64,000 bases of DNA, taken from NCBI RefSeq assembly GCF_011008845.1, contig NZ_JAAIWM010000002.1, positions 620,001 to 684,000 on the forward strand. The letters are read 5' to 3'. The DNA is from Bacillus mesophilus. Lineage in GTDB: Bacteria; Bacillota; Bacilli; Bacillales; SA4. Both the position numbers and the translations under genes were made by a program. Numbering within the stretch: position 1 is the stretch's first letter; every line of letters starts with the position of its first letter. This document shows positions 1 through 8,910 of this stretch, piece after piece. Below the pieces are notes generated by a model. The model saw only the letters and a program-made list of their open reading frames with translations, was not told the origin of the DNA and searched no databases.

Positions 1-158
1 TAAGAATCAAAAGGAGCCACCCCATACCTCTCTTCATCTCTTACAAAATAATTAGGCTGTACATTCTTTTTACGAGGTGATTGATCGTATGAGGTTTGCT
101 GTCTCTCTCTTTTTCGCTTCGCTATACGCTTACGAATATCATCCGCACGATTACTCAT
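1..158 (-). CDS. spoIVFA: SpoIVFA, N-terminal part (runs off the window)
   Basis: An open reading frame runs from an ATG at 158 off the left edge, giving about 52 residues that begin MSNRADDIRKRIAKRKRER. This Arg/Lys-rich start resembles the cytoplasmic N-terminus of SpoIVFA (MSHRADEIRKR in B. subtilis), and spoIVFA follows minD in Bacillus. An AAGGGA ribosome binding site lies about 9 bases upstream. In the family, SpoIVFA is a membrane protein of the forespore outer membrane that holds the SpoIVFB protease in check with BofA, until signalling releases pro-sigma-K processing. The transmembrane segment and the LytM-like C-terminal domain lie outside the window. The call rests on a short N-terminus plus synteny. 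Confidence 0.75.
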   Translation of the reverse strand, partial: MSNRADDIRKRIAKRKRERQQTSYDQSPRKKNVQPNYFVRDEERYGVAPFDS

Positions 159-241
159 GAACACATCATTCCCTTAGCTAGAGTTTGTACATTTTATGAC
201 TTGTCCGGAGCATATATGCGAAAAAAGACAATAAAAATTAA

Positions 242-267
242 CCCACAACCTATTAATAGGTTGTGGG
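242..267 (-). terminator. Terminator after the PhoD-like gene
   Basis: A perfect inverted repeat (CCCACAACCTATT and its complement) is followed on the minus strand by TTAATTTTT. It lies just after the phosphatase stop codon and before spoIVFA. Confidence 0.85.
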
Positions 268-282
268 CACATCAACTTTCAC

Positions 283-2394
283 TCAAGTTCCGTTGTGTTT
301 ATTTAGGTTCACTCTTTCAAATGCAACCTCATGCTTTTCTAAGTCTTTATACTGCAATAGTTTGTTTTGTACAGAATCAGGAGTGAATTGAATCAACCCC
401 AAATTATTATTAGTTTCTATAATATGGCCTTTTTCTGTTGATAAATAACGAATGGACTCGGTCCAATGCACAGGTGTGGAATCAAGCGGATGATCGTCCA
501 TAACTAGTTGATAAGATGAGTCACAATAACGATTAATCTCCTTCTTTTTCCTTTTTAGCGTGTTTAACCAAATAGCACCTTTCACTAAACTCCCCCAAAT
601 GCCTGAAAAGCTCATATTTTGGATGGGACTACTCGTAAATTGAAGAATCGTTGCTTCCTTTTCCTGGTTCGTTTTTATATGTGATCTCACATTAGAAGCA
701 TAATGAACATCACCTGATAAGATAAAACAATGACTCGGATTCCACTCTATTATTTTATTAATAAACTGTGTAAATCCTTCACCATTATATTTCCACGCCT
801 CATAATCAATCATTTCATGAATAGGGATTCCGAGCGTTCTTAGAGGATGAACATACGAATCCAATGATGATTCAATGAGACCCACACCATAGAAGGGTGC
901 AGGTGAATTAACAATTAACTTCTCCCCACTGCTCCAACCACTTTGTTGTAAAAGATCAGTCAGCTTCACCCATCCTTCACTACCTATGAGATTTGGACCA
1001 CGAGGGGTTTCTTCCATAGTATTTCCAAGCTTCACTGGCCGTGGAGGAGATTGATAAGATCGAATTGTTCGTGTATCTAAAAAAATTGCCTTTGGTTCTG
1101 TCGGAGCAACAAAATGCCAGGAATCATAATTCCACAAGCGTTCAATCCAATTCTTATACTCTACTGTTCCGACAGAAAAAGTATAACAATAGCGTTTCAC
1201 CATTCTTAGAAAAGAAGGACTATAGGAATCAGGACAGTTGCCCCATCCTTGAAACGCCCAATATGCCCCTAATCCATTCGCGACCACATGGCGACCTAAA
1301 GGGGAATTCCACACATTTCTCTTCCAGTTGTATGATAAATAAAGATCATCCGTAATATCATGATCATCTAGCATCATATAAGTGGGTGTATTTGCTAGCA
1401 AGCGACTAATCTTAGGCAAAACATGCAGGTTTTCCTGTACCTCCCACCATTGCTCATCATAACGTTTCTGGAGTTGTTTCAGCTCCTTTTGATGTTGAGG
1501 TAGGTGTTGCTCTTCTTTTGGAAAAACAAAATGAATTTGATCCTTTTCAAGCTGGTCAGAAAAGCCAGCAATGTATCCTTGTTCTACCGCGTAATCCCAA
1601 AGCTGCGGCGCCCATGATAATAAATACAAAGCAGCATATTCACCGAACTTCATCATATGGTTTGAAGCATTCCTTGATGAAAACTGGCATAGGTACTCCA
1701 TGATGAACTGTCTTCCATTGATCTTGTTAATAGAATCCTTTAAATGAGGTTCCGATAAACGATAATCGACTACAGTAAGATCCTCATTATTTCCTACCAA
1801 TTTCTTATGAAGTTCTGTTATTACAGGAAATACTGGATCAGGAACATCATCCGCATAAATTTGATCACCCAGAAGAAACAGAGAATGAGGCCGTTCTTTT
1901 AAATTAGTAAACTCTTCCTCCAAATGTAGATCTGCACTTGCTAGTGAATGATTTCCTTTACCATGAAGTTTATTACAAGAACCGTATAATATAGAGCCAT
2001 TCTCCCCAGAGTTTATATAGAAAGACGGGTACTTTAGATTACCATACACAATGGAATGAGGATGATTTTGCTCAAGAAGACCAAAACTATTTAAATCGAC
2101 TGTTGTAGAACGTCTTGAGAATAGGAGGTTATAGCCTAGTAGAGTATTAGTTGGAAAAAGCGCTGTCGTGGGTTTAATGGTGATCAAATTAATATATAAT
2201 CTTTTCCCTAGCCTGAGAGTCTGTGTTTCTGCTATATCACTTAACAGTTTATAGCTGTATTTTTGTCCCGAACACTCTATGTGAAATAGCTCCGCCCCTA
2301 TTTGAAATCTCCTACTAGTTGCGATCCAGATCACCACACCAGAAGTGTCTACCCTTCTGATGATTGGACCTGATAAAAGTAAAGGGAGTTCCAT
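283..2394 (-). CDS. PhoD-like metallophosphatase, 703 aa
   Basis: This is a large protein of the alkaline phosphatase D (PhoD) superfamily. Visible metal-binding motifs in order are GDQIYADD (about 176-183), a DDHD block (343-346) and GDVHYA near the C-terminus (561-566), all typical of PhoD-type metallophosphoesterases that hydrolyse phosphomonoesters or diesters. Unlike classical secreted PhoD, the N-terminus has no twin-arginine or Sec signal peptide, so the enzyme looks cytoplasmic. The roughly 130 residues before the first motif would be the N-terminal beta-rich domain. The ATG at 2394 has only a weak GGTGG upstream. The gene is not between minD and spoIVFA in B. subtilis, so it looks like an accessory gene here, with its own terminator. 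The substrate cannot be told from the sequence. Confidence 0.8.
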   Translation of the reverse strand: MELPLLLSGPIIRRVDTSGVVIWIATSRRFQIGAELFHIECSGQKYSYKLLSDIAETQTLRLGKRLYINLITIKPTTALFPTNTLLGYNLLFSRRSTTVDLNSFGLLEQNHPHSIVYGNLKYPSFYINSGENGSILYGSCNKLHGKGNHSLASADLHLEEEFTNLKERPHSLFLLGDQIYADDVPDPVFPVITELHKKLVGNNEDLTVVDYRLSEPHLKDSINKINGRQFIMEYLCQFSSRNASNHMMKFGEYAALYLLSWAPQLWDYAVEQGYIAGFSDQLEKDQIHFVFPKEEQHLPQHQKELKQLQKRYDEQWWEVQENLHVLPKISRLLANTPTYMMLDDHDITDDLYLSYNWKRNVWNSPLGRHVVANGLGAYWAFQGWGNCPDSYSPSFLRMVKRYCYTFSVGTVEYKNWIERLWNYDSWHFVAPTEPKAIFLDTRTIRSYQSPPRPVKLGNTMEETPRGPNLIGSEGWVKLTDLLQQSGWSSGEKLIVNSPAPFYGVGLIESSLDSYVHPLRTLGIPIHEMIDYEAWKYNGEGFTQFINKIIEWNPSHCFILSGDVHYASNVRSHIKTNQEKEATILQFTSSPIQNMSFSGIWGSLVKGAIWLNTLKRKKKEINRYCDSSYQLVMDDHPLDSTPVHWTESIRYLSTEKGHIIETNNNLGLIQFTPDSVQNKLLQYKDLEKHEVAFERVNLNKHNGT

Positions 2395-2762
2395 TGCTTA
2401 ACACCACCATAGGATTTATAGGTTAATTTCCTATAGACTATTCAAGTTGTTAAAAACCGTGAGAGTGGCTAGTGTAGTTGACATTTTGGTGATAAAACCA
2501 ACCTAAAACGTTCTTAACATAGCGTTTTTAGGTTGGTTTAGTTGTTTAGTAGTTTTGCACAGACTTATTTAAGGCTATTGTGTGAGATTTCCATATAATT
2601 GTTTGAGTCCATTTACTTATTGCATGACTTCTTAAATAATTGTGGAGGTTCGAAGGGTAATTGCGTGAAAATCTGTCATGATTGCGTAACTAAAATACAA
2701 ATAGACAAACCATAGTATCAACAAATGTGGAAGCCTTAAAAGTTAAAGTTCCATCAAAAAAA
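2395..2762. other. Intergenic region with a long imperfect palindrome
   Basis: I see no supported gene here. The interval lies between minD and the phosphatase gene and must hold the promoter of the latter. The one clear structure is an inverted repeat at 2495-2539 with arms of 16-17 bp (AAACCAACCTAAAACG and its near-complement) and a 12-base loop. It lacks a T-run on the minus strand, so it is not a convincing terminator in the coding direction. Confidence 0.5.
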
Positions 2763-2797
2763 GGGCGACAAGGATTCGAGTTGAATCCTTGTCGCCC
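2763..2797 (-). terminator. Terminator after minD
   Basis: A GC-rich perfect stem (GGGCGACAAGGATTC and its complement) is followed on the minus strand by a run of seven T. It lies 8 bases past the minD stop and is a strong intrinsic terminator closing minCD. Confidence 0.92.
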
Positions 2798-2805
2798 TCT
2801 TACGT

Positions 2806-3600
2806 TTATCTAATGCCAAAGAACTTTTTCATTTTGGAAAGTACACCTTTATCTTCTTCTAAAAGCTGTAAAGGTACTGACTCCCCTAAAATGCGTCGTG
2901 CAATATTTCGGTAAGCAAGAGATGCTTTACTTGTTGGATCTAACGCAATCGGCTCTCCACTATTTGAAGCCTTAATTACGCTATCATCGTCGGCAACGAT
3001 TCCTAATAGATCAATCGCTAAAACAGATACGATTTCATCAACATCTAGCATTTCTCCGTTTTTCACCATATGATTTCTAATACGGTTAACAATCAATCTA
3101 GGTGCCTCAATGTCTTCTTTTTCAAGTAAACCAATAATACGATCAGCATCTCTAACAGATGATACTTCTGGTGTAGTTACCACGATTGCCTTGTCAGCAC
3201 CTGCAACCGCATTTTTATAACCTTGTTCGATACCAGCTGGACAATCGATAATAATATAATCATAATCTTGTTTTAGCTCTGAAATGAGCTTTTTCATTTG
3301 TTCGGGACGTACCGCAGACTTATCCACTGTTTGAGCAGCAGGTAGTAAGTATAGGCATTCAAATCGCTTGTCCTTGATTAATGCTTGATGTACCTTACAG
3401 CGTCCATCAACAACATCAACAAGATCATAAATGATTCGGTTTTCTAATCCCATCACAACATCTAAATTACGAAGTCCAATATCAGTGTCAACTAAGCAAA
3501 CACGTTTTCCTGATAAAGCCAACGCGGTGCCGATATTTGCTGAAGTTGTTGTCTTACCAACTCCACCCTTACCAGATGTAATAACAATAGCTTCTCCCAC
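2806..3600 (-). CDS. minD: Septum site-determining ATPase MinD
   Basis: MinD is the membrane-associated ParA/MinD-family ATPase that recruits MinC to the poles and keeps Z-rings at midcell. The deviant Walker A motif GKGGVGKTT is at residues 10-18. The last dozen residues (LSKMKKFFGIR) form the amphipathic membrane-targeting helix. The length of 264 aa is close to the 268 of B. subtilis. The start is a GTG at 3600 with AAAGGGG eight bases upstream. That ribosome binding site sits inside the last codons of minC, whose stop is one base away, so the two genes are translationally coupled. In Bacillus, MinD is positioned through MinJ and DivIVA rather than MinE; no minE is present here. Confidence 0.97.
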   Translation of the reverse strand: MGEAIVITSGKGGVGKTTTSANIGTALALSGKRVCLVDTDIGLRNLDVVMGLENRIIYDLVDVVDGRCKVHQALIKDKRFECLYLLPAAQTVDKSAVRPEQMKKLISELKQDYDYIIIDCPAGIEQGYKNAVAGADKAIVVTTPEVSSVRDADRIIGLLEKEDIEAPRLIVNRIRNHMVKNGEMLDVDEIVSVLAIDLLGIVADDDSVIKASNSGEPIALDPTSKASLAYRNIARRILGESVPLQLLEEDKGVLSKMKKFFGIR

Positions 3601-3601
3601 G

Positions 3602-4285
3602 TTACATTCCCCTTTCTAGTCTCGTCAAATTCGGTCTTAGATGTGATAAAACCTGTAAACGGTCAATTACAATTTGCTCATCTTTATTTATATAGGCACA
3701 TTCCATCTCGTTAGCATCATCCTGAGAACGATCTGGTGCTCTATTAATAACAGCTGAAATCTTAAGTAATGTAGGCTTCATAATGGATGCAACAACTACT
3801 GCATCATTATTACCTCCAGTTCCCGCATGGGCTTGTCCTCTTAAAGCACCCATTACAAATATATTTCCACCCGCAATGACAGTTCCACCTGGATTCACAT
3901 CACCGATTAATAATAAATCTCCCGGAACTTCTAAAATTTGACCAGACCGAACCATTTTACACACTGTACTAACTTCAGCTTGCTTCTTCCACTCTAATGC
4001 TTCTGCTACCGTGACGACATCACTATCTATTGAACCTATAACAAGGTTTTTCTTTTTACCAATCAAGGTACCTAACATTTCCTCTTGATCTTTTGTTATG
4101 TAACGAGTTCCAACCTTTACATGAACGACTATATGAGGTCTGTCTGGTTGTGTTTGTTGATTTGCAGACAGCTTTTCCTCAATTTCTGTTAAAAGCTCTT
4201 GAAATGTACAGCGATCATCGAGATGTAACGTTAAGCCATCCTTTGTTCCTTTGATTGTTACATATTGTTGCTTAGTCCCCATCAC
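3602..4285 (-). CDS. minC: Septum site-determining protein MinC
   Basis: MinC inhibits FtsZ assembly near the poles and is carried by MinD. The N-terminal domain (about 1-100) begins [13 protein letters not shown] as in B. subtilis. The C-terminal domain carries the RSGQ element near 113 and the Gly-rich beta-helix [19 protein letters not shown] near 129-146, which dimerises and binds MinD. Two starts are possible: GTG at 4285 and ATG at 4282, both served by GAGGTG a few bases upstream; I kept the longer. The gene has its own candidate promoter after the mreD terminator, so minCD may be transcribed apart from mreCD. Confidence 0.96.
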   Translation of the reverse strand: MMGTKQQYVTIKGTKDGLTLHLDDRCTFQELLTEIEEKLSANQQTQPDRPHIVVHVKVGTRYITKDQEEMLGTLIGKKKNLVIGSIDSDVVTVAEALEWKKQAEVSTVCKMVRSGQILEVPGDLLLIGDVNPGGTVIAGGNIFVMGALRGQAHAGTGGNNDAVVVASIMKPTLLKISAVINRAPDRSQDDANEMECAYINKDEQIVIDRLQVLSHLRPNLTRLERGM

Positions 4286-4404
4286 TTACGCTCACCTCAT
4301 ACAATAAAATTTCGACAGGCTGACCGTTTTTTCCTCTTTCCCATATGAGAATCTTTCGAAAAAGCTGGATTTACACCTACTTAAAGAAGGCTCCTTAGCC
4401 GTGT

Positions 4405-4432
4405 ATTCTAACTTTCAACTTATGTTGAACAA
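4405..4432 (-). promoter_or_regulatory. Candidate sigma-A promoter for minCD
   Basis: On the minus strand TTGTTC and TAGAAT are separated by 16 bases. They lie between the mreD terminator and minC. The match is moderate. Confidence 0.45.
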
Positions 4433-4454
4433 CCTTTTTACTACATTAGTAAAA

Positions 4455-4483
4455 TAAAAACTTGGCTACCCGCCAAGTTTTAT
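4455..4483 (-). terminator. Terminator after mreD
   Basis: A stem AAAACTTGGC with its complement around a four-base loop is followed on the minus strand by TTTTTATTTTA. It starts within ten bases of the mreD stop. Confidence 0.85.
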
Positions 4484-4489
4484 TTTACA

Positions 4490-5008
4490 TTACTCATCCT
4501 TATTTGTATCAATAATTTTTAAAAATTGTTTTCTTAGTGGAACAAATAATAATATAACAAAGGCTAAATTCAACACGAGGGTAGGAAGTAACCGAACGGT
4601 AAGAAAATCCATAGTCGGGATTGAAGTTGTCTTAATTACTAGCATAATTCCATACACAAAAAAGTCTAGAATCCCAATACTAAGGAGAGTCATTAATATA
4701 ACTGTAAAAATATTTATATGAAGTAACTTCATGATCATCGCAACACCATACGCAATAAACGTATAAGCAAACATATAAACCCCAATTAAGTCGGTGTACA
4801 TTAAGTCATATAAAAGACCCATTACAAATCCATAGGTCATTCCTGTTGTTAACGATGTAAACATGGTAATAATGACAATGATGACCATTACAAACCGTGG
4901 AATCATAATCCGTTCCAACTCAAACAATTCAGATGGAAGAACTTGGATAAATACACTTTCAAAAATAAAGCAAAGGATTGCTAAGGTTGGGAGAAGCCAT
5001 TTTCTCAA
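4490..5008 (-). CDS. mreD: Rod shape-determining membrane protein MreD
   Basis: A 172-aa integral membrane protein with five or six hydrophobic segments, the usual size and topology of MreD, which links MreC and MreB to the peptidoglycan elongation machinery. The start is TTG at 5008, overlapping the mreC TGA stop by three bases, with GGAGGAGAA just upstream. This implies translational coupling with mreC. A terminator follows, so mreD ends its transcription unit. The family is assigned from topology plus position behind mreC. Confidence 0.94.
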   Translation of the reverse strand: MRKWLLPTLAILCFIFESVFIQVLPSELFELERIMIPRFVMVIIVIITMFTSLTTGMTYGFVMGLLYDLMYTDLIGVYMFAYTFIAYGVAMIMKLLHINIFTVILMTLLSIGILDFFVYGIMLVIKTTSIPTMDFLTVRLLPTLVLNLAFVILLFVPLRKQFLKIIDTNKDE

Positions 5009-5883
5009 TTCTCCTCCACCTCTTCCTCCTCAACTAAATCATCTTCACTAACCATGGTGCGATCAACGACGATGACATGATTGATATCGTATAAATTGGC
5101 TGCTGGTTCAACATATGCGGTCTTAGTTAATCCGTCTTCTGCAGGAAATACTTCCAGCACTGAACCGATAACTAGCCTTTGTGGAAACACACCGCCTAAG
5201 CCTGAGGAAATGACCATATCACCCTCTTTAATATCAGCATCATATGGGATCCTTCTAAATAGAAGAGCCTCTCTTACATCATCGTAGCCTTCAATAACGC
5301 CTAACGTTTTATCCTTACCCTGAATAATAGCAGAAATTCGATTTGTTCTTGCAGGTGCACTCAAAAGCTGAACCGTTGAGGTGAATGGTGATACATATTG
5401 TACCTTTCCAATCAAACCTTCTGATGTAATGACCGCCATATTGATTTCAACACCGTGATTACTACCTCTGTTCAAGGTTAATATTTCATGCCAACGATCC
5501 GGATTTCGGGCAATAACAGTTGCCTGAATAGCGTTATAATCACTGATGCTTTCGGTCTTTCCTAATAGATCTCGTAGCTCTTTATTTTCTGTTTCTAAAG
5601 AATTAGCCTTTACTGAAAGCTCAACATATTCCTCAAGCTTTGCTTTTAGTTCTTCGTTTTCTTTGTATGTATTTCTCAGCTCATTTACATTTTGAAAGAA
5701 ACCCTTCATTTCGTTTGCTGGGTAGTGGAACACTCCAACAACCCATCCCATCGAGTCTCTTAAAAATTGTTCTGGTAATGTTATCTTTTCTCGATCATTA
5801 ATAGAAAAACCAATCAATGCCACTAAAATAATAATACTGACAAGCAGAATAATAAGACGTCTATTTAAGAAAAATTGTGGCAT
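5005..5883 (-). CDS. mreC: Rod shape-determining protein MreC
   Basis: MreC is a bitopic membrane protein of the elongasome with an extracellular beta-barrel domain. Residues about 8-27 form a single transmembrane helix (LIILLVSIIILVALIGF). A coiled coil spans about 65-110, and the beta domain carries a typical GLIGKVQYVSPFTSTVQLL segment and the GLGGVFPQRLVIG segment. The last dozen residues are very acidic (EEEEVEEN). Its length of 292 aa matches the family. In most Bacillus mreB is immediately upstream. Here 420 bp with a terminator and a repeat element separate the two genes, so mreCD probably has its own promoter. Confidence 0.95.
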   Translation of the reverse strand: MPQFFLNRRLIILLVSIIILVALIGFSINDREKITLPEQFLRDSMGWVVGVFHYPANEMKGFFQNVNELRNTYKENEELKAKLEEYVELSVKANSLETENKELRDLLGKTESISDYNAIQATVIARNPDRWHEILTLNRGSNHGVEINMAVITSEGLIGKVQYVSPFTSTVQLLSAPARTNRISAIIQGKDKTLGVIEGYDDVREALLFRRIPYDADIKEGDMVISSGLGGVFPQRLVIGSVLEVFPAEDGLTKTAYVEPAANLYDINHVIVVDRTMVSEDDLVEEEEVEEN

Positions 5884-5951
5884 GACCTTACACCCTCTTT
5901 ATCTAAAAAATCTTAATAAAATCAAAAATTAAACTTATTTCTATTTTTAAA

Positions 5952-6158
5952 ATAGACTACTCTAAATAAGAAGATATCTTCGTTCCTGAACACTCGCTTT
6001 CCGCGGGCGGTTGGTGAGCCTCCTCGTCGCTTACGCTCCTGTGGGGTCTCCCCTAAACCGCTTCTCCCGCAGGAGTCTCGCGTTCCTCCACTACGATCGC
6101 TGCATTAAATAGGGTTTATTTTATAACTCATTACTTCCTAAGTAAAAAAGTAGTCTAT
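5952..6158. repeat. Small inverted-repeat element with GC-rich core, between mreB and mreC
   Basis: The ends form an inverted repeat (ATAGACTACT at 5952-5961 and AGTAGTCTAT at 6149-6158). Inside, about 5985-6095 is a GC-rich core (CTCGCTTTCCGCGGGCGGTTGG, then GAGCCTCCTCGTCGCTTACGC). It is nearly the reverse complement of the core of the elements at 28020-28393 and 42235-42418. It has no coding capacity. The terminal repeats differ from those of the two other copies, so this is a different shell around the same core. Confidence 0.75.
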
Positions 6159-6274
6159 AAAAGTCCTCGTTAAAGCACAATTGTTATTTATAGGTTATAA
6201 AAGCTAAAGTTAAAATTCATTTCTAAGCATAAAAAATAAGCATAGTTAAAAAAAGCCTTTTATTCGCCAAGAAA

Positions 6275-6296
6275 GACCTAAGAAAAATCTTAGGTC
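6275..6296 (-). terminator. Terminator after mreB
   Basis: A perfect nine-base stem GACCTAAGA with its complement lies just past the mreB stop. On the minus strand it is followed by TTTCTT, a short T-run. It would separate mreB from mreCD. Confidence 0.7.
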
Positions 6297-6303
6297 ACTC
6301 TTT

Positions 6304-7329
6304 TTAATACCTACGATTACTATATTTAGCTTTATTCTTGAATAAGTCAATATTATCAAGTGATTTTCCTGTACCGATTGCCACACAATCGAGTGGGTTT
6401 TCAGCTACTAACACGGGCATACTTGTTTCTTCACTGATTAACTTATCAAGATTTCGTAAAAGTGCTCCTCCACCTGTTAGGACAATTCCACGATCCATAA
6501 TGTCGGCAGCTAGTTCTGGTGGTGTTTTTTCAAGGGTTACTTTTACTGCTTCGACGATCGCTGAAACTGTGTCCTTAAGTGCATCTGCTACTTCTATTGC
6601 TGAGATGGCGATTGTTTTCGGTAATCCCGTTAATAAGTCACGCCCACGGATTTCCATGTCCTCAATACCTTCTGGAATCCCTGCCGAACCTGCTTCAACC
6701 TTTAACATTTCAGCAGTACGCTCACCAATCATCAGGTTATAATTCTTTTTAATATATTGCATGATCGCTTCATCCATTTCATCTCCAGCGATTCGGATGG
6801 ATTGGCTAGTTACAATTCCACCTAAAGAGATGATCGCTACCTCTGTCGTACCTCCACCAATATCGACAACCATACTACCTGTTGGTTCCCATACTGGAAG
6901 GTTTGCTCCAATAGCAGCTGCAAATGGTTCTTCAATCGTAAATGCATCTCTAGCACCAGCTTGCTTTGCTGATTCCACAACCGCACGTTCTTCCACCTCT
7001 GTAATTCCAGATGGAACACAAACCATGACGTAAGGCTTTCCAGAGAAAAAGCTCTTATTTTTTAGTGCTTGTCTAATATAATATTTAATCATTGTTGTCG
7101 TTGTTTCGTAATCTGCAATAACTCCGTCCTTCATAGGACGAGTAGCGATTACATTTCCAGGAGTACGACCAATCATATTTTTAGCATCGTTTCCTACTGC
7201 TACAATCTGTTTCGTGTTGGTTTGGATCGCCACAACTGATGGCTCACGAACAACTACCCCTTTTCCCTTCACATAAACAAGGGTATTTGCCGTTCCTAAG
7301 TCTATACCAAGATCTCGAGTACCAAGCAT
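6304..7329 (-). CDS. mreB: Actin-like cell shape protein MreB
   Basis: MreB is the bacterial actin that organises sidewall peptidoglycan synthesis. The phosphate-1 motif DLGTANT is at residues 10-16, DIGGGTTE is the phosphate-2 loop, and [10 protein letters not shown] is the adenosine motif. I start at ATG 7329 (341 aa): it gives [12 protein letters not shown] as in B. subtilis and has AAAGGAAG eight bases upstream. An in-frame ATG 24 bases earlier has no ribosome binding site. radC lies upstream in the Bacillus order. The gene ends at its own terminator. Confidence 0.97.
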   Translation of the reverse strand: MLGTRDLGIDLGTANTLVYVKGKGVVVREPSVVAIQTNTKQIVAVGNDAKNMIGRTPGNVIATRPMKDGVIADYETTTTMIKYYIRQALKNKSFFSGKPYVMVCVPSGITEVEERAVVESAKQAGARDAFTIEEPFAAAIGANLPVWEPTGSMVVDIGGGTTEVAIISLGGIVTSQSIRIAGDEMDEAIMQYIKKNYNLMIGERTAEMLKVEAGSAGIPEGIEDMEIRGRDLLTGLPKTIAISAIEVADALKDTVSAIVEAVKVTLEKTPPELAADIMDRGIVLTGGGALLRNLDKLISEETSMPVLVAENPLDCVAIGTGKSLDNIDLFKNKAKYSNRRY

Positions 7330-7394
7330 GTATGTATCTTCCTTTCTAAACATTTATGTAATGTGATGATGGCACCTGACATGCTCTTCTATAA

Positions 7395-7475
7395 GAGGGT
7401 GTTCAAAAAGTCCGGGAAAAATAGGCTTTCGAATTTCTTCGTTGGCTTGATTTTCCTCCTTTTGAACATGCTTTA
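7395..7475. repeat. Short hairpin repeat upstream of mreB
   Basis: The segment begins GGGTGTTCAAAAAGTCC and ends CCTCCTTTTGAACATG, forming an imperfect inverted repeat with outer arms TGTTCAAAA and TTTTGAACA. It has no coding capacity. From memory, similar sequences recur in Bacillaceae intergenic regions; only one copy is seen in this window. It lies between radC and mreB, where mreB regulatory sequences are expected. Confidence 0.5.
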
Positions 7476-7573
7476 TTGTATTATAGGTATGTTAACTTCC
7501 TACTTATCATACTAATGTTCAGGAAAAACTCATAACTAGTATTATAAAGGAAGTAATCTCAAAAGCATAGTGT

Positions 7574-8266
7574 TTACACATATCCTTTTTCTTTTAGACT
7601 AACATACTTTTGATCACCGATAATCAAATGATCTAAAAGTTCAATACCAATAATTTTCCCACATTCTGAGAGCCGTTTTGTAACTTCTATATCCTCTTTG
7701 CTAGGAGTCGGGTCTCCGCTTGGATGGTTATGCAAACATATAATGGAGGCAGCAGAACGTTTAAAAGCTTCTTTAAACACCTCTCTTGGATGGACAATTG
7801 ATGCATTTAAGCTACCAATAAAAATCGTTTTTCGATGTAACACTTGATTTTTAGTATTTAAATATAGGCATACAAAATGCTCCTGTGATAGAAAGCGCAA
7901 CTCTTCCATCATATAATTGGCCCCGTCTTCAGGAGATCGAATCACAAAACGATCTTCGTATTGTAACCTCCCGACTCTTCTACCAAGCTCAAGGGCAGCA
8001 AGAATTTGAATAGCTTTTGTTTCACCTATACCTTTAATATTTGATAGCTCTTCTATTGTTGCATCCTTCAATAATCGCAAACCTTCAAACTGATTCAGTA
8101 GCTTATTTGCTAGCTGAATCACTGATTCCTGCTTTGAACCTGTTCTCAGCAAAATAGCCAATAGCTCATGATTTGAAAGACTTGTCGGTCCATCCTGTAT
8201 TAATCTCTCACGCGGTCTTTCATTTTGGGGGAAATCTCGAATCATTAATGAAGAGCCTTCTTTCAA
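7574..8266 (-). CDS. radC: RadC/YsxA family JAMM-domain protein
   Basis: A 230-aa RadC-family protein (YsxA in B. subtilis). The N-terminal half contains a helix-hairpin-helix (NIKGIGETKAIQILAALELGRR). The C-terminal half is an MPN/JAMM metal-binding domain with HNHPSGD at 179-185. The biochemical role of the family is unsettled, and the name RadC does not establish a repair function. I take the TTG at 8266, because AAAGGAGG is about 11 bases upstream; an ATG seven codons later (8245) with a weaker AGAAGG is an alternative. The maf-radC-mreB order is conserved in Bacillus. Confidence 0.95.
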   Translation of the reverse strand: MKEGSSLMIRDFPQNERPRERLIQDGPTSLSNHELLAILLRTGSKQESVIQLANKLLNQFEGLRLLKDATIEELSNIKGIGETKAIQILAALELGRRVGRLQYEDRFVIRSPEDGANYMMEELRFLSQEHFVCLYLNTKNQVLHRKTIFIGSLNASIVHPREVFKEAFKRSAASIICLHNHPSGDPTPSKEDIEVTKRLSECGKIIGIELLDHLIIGDQKYVSLKEKGYV

Positions 8267-8343
8267 GCAACCTGTTCCTCCTTTAAAAGTGGCACCTGTT
8301 AAATCAAAGATGAGTTCTTAACAGGATGTTAGTTTAACAGGGC

Positions 8344-8910
8344 CTAAAAGTTAAATCCAATTTTCTCTAATTCTCTTTTTAATGTGGATACTGGTAAGCC
8401 AACAACGGCAAAATAATCCCCGCTAATTTCCTTAACAAAGAGAGAACCCAATCCTTGTATTCCGTAGGAACCCGCTTTATCAAACGGTTCTCCACTTCGG
8501 ATATATTGGATAATTTCCTCATCACGTAATGGCCAAAAGGTGACATCTGTTTTAACATAAAAGGCAGTAGAATTTCCTTCATGCACAATCGCTACACCTG
8601 TTAACACAGAATGACGTTCTCCTGAGAGCATTTTTAAGGTACTAATGGCATCTTGCTCGTCCTTTGGCTTACCTAGAATCTTTGAATCCTTTACAACAAT
8701 CGTATCAGCGCCAATTACATAAGATGACGGATACTGTTTGGCTACATCCATTGCCTTTTGCTGAGCTAATGAGAGCACGGTCTCCTCTGCAGTAGCAGAT
8801 GGATCGACAATTTCTTCAACTGTACTGGAATGAACATCGAATGTGATTCCGAGGTTTGTAAGTAGTTCTTTTCTTCTTGGAGATGAAGAGGCTAAAATGA
8901 GGTGTTGCAT
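8344..8910 (-). CDS. maf: Maf family nucleotide pyrophosphatase
   Basis: Maf proteins are house-cleaning nucleoside triphosphate pyrophosphatases that act on dTTP, UTP and modified pyrimidine nucleotides; the B. subtilis member was also linked to septum arrest. The signature ILASSSPRRKELL opens the protein. The catalytic aspartate is in VIGADTIV, and GKPKDE and the SGERHSVLTGV block follow. The length of 188 aa is normal. The gene sits between spoIIB and radC as in B. subtilis, 78 bases upstream of radC, so they may be co-transcribed. Confidence 0.96.
   Translation of the reverse strand: MQHLILASSSPRRKELLTNLGITFDVHSSTVEEIVDPSATAEETVLSLAQQKAMDVAKQYPSSYVIGADTIVVKDSKILGKPKDEQDAISTLKMLSGERHSVLTGVAIVHEGNSTAFYVKTDVTFWPLRDEEIIQYIRSGEPFDKAGSYGIQGLGSLFVKEISGDYFAVVGLPVSTLKRELEKIGFNF

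Noticed and set aside
96..386. Plus-strand ORF of 96 codons at the left edge
   Set aside because: It runs over the start of spoIVFA, a terminator and the end of the phosphatase gene, so it cannot be a real gene.
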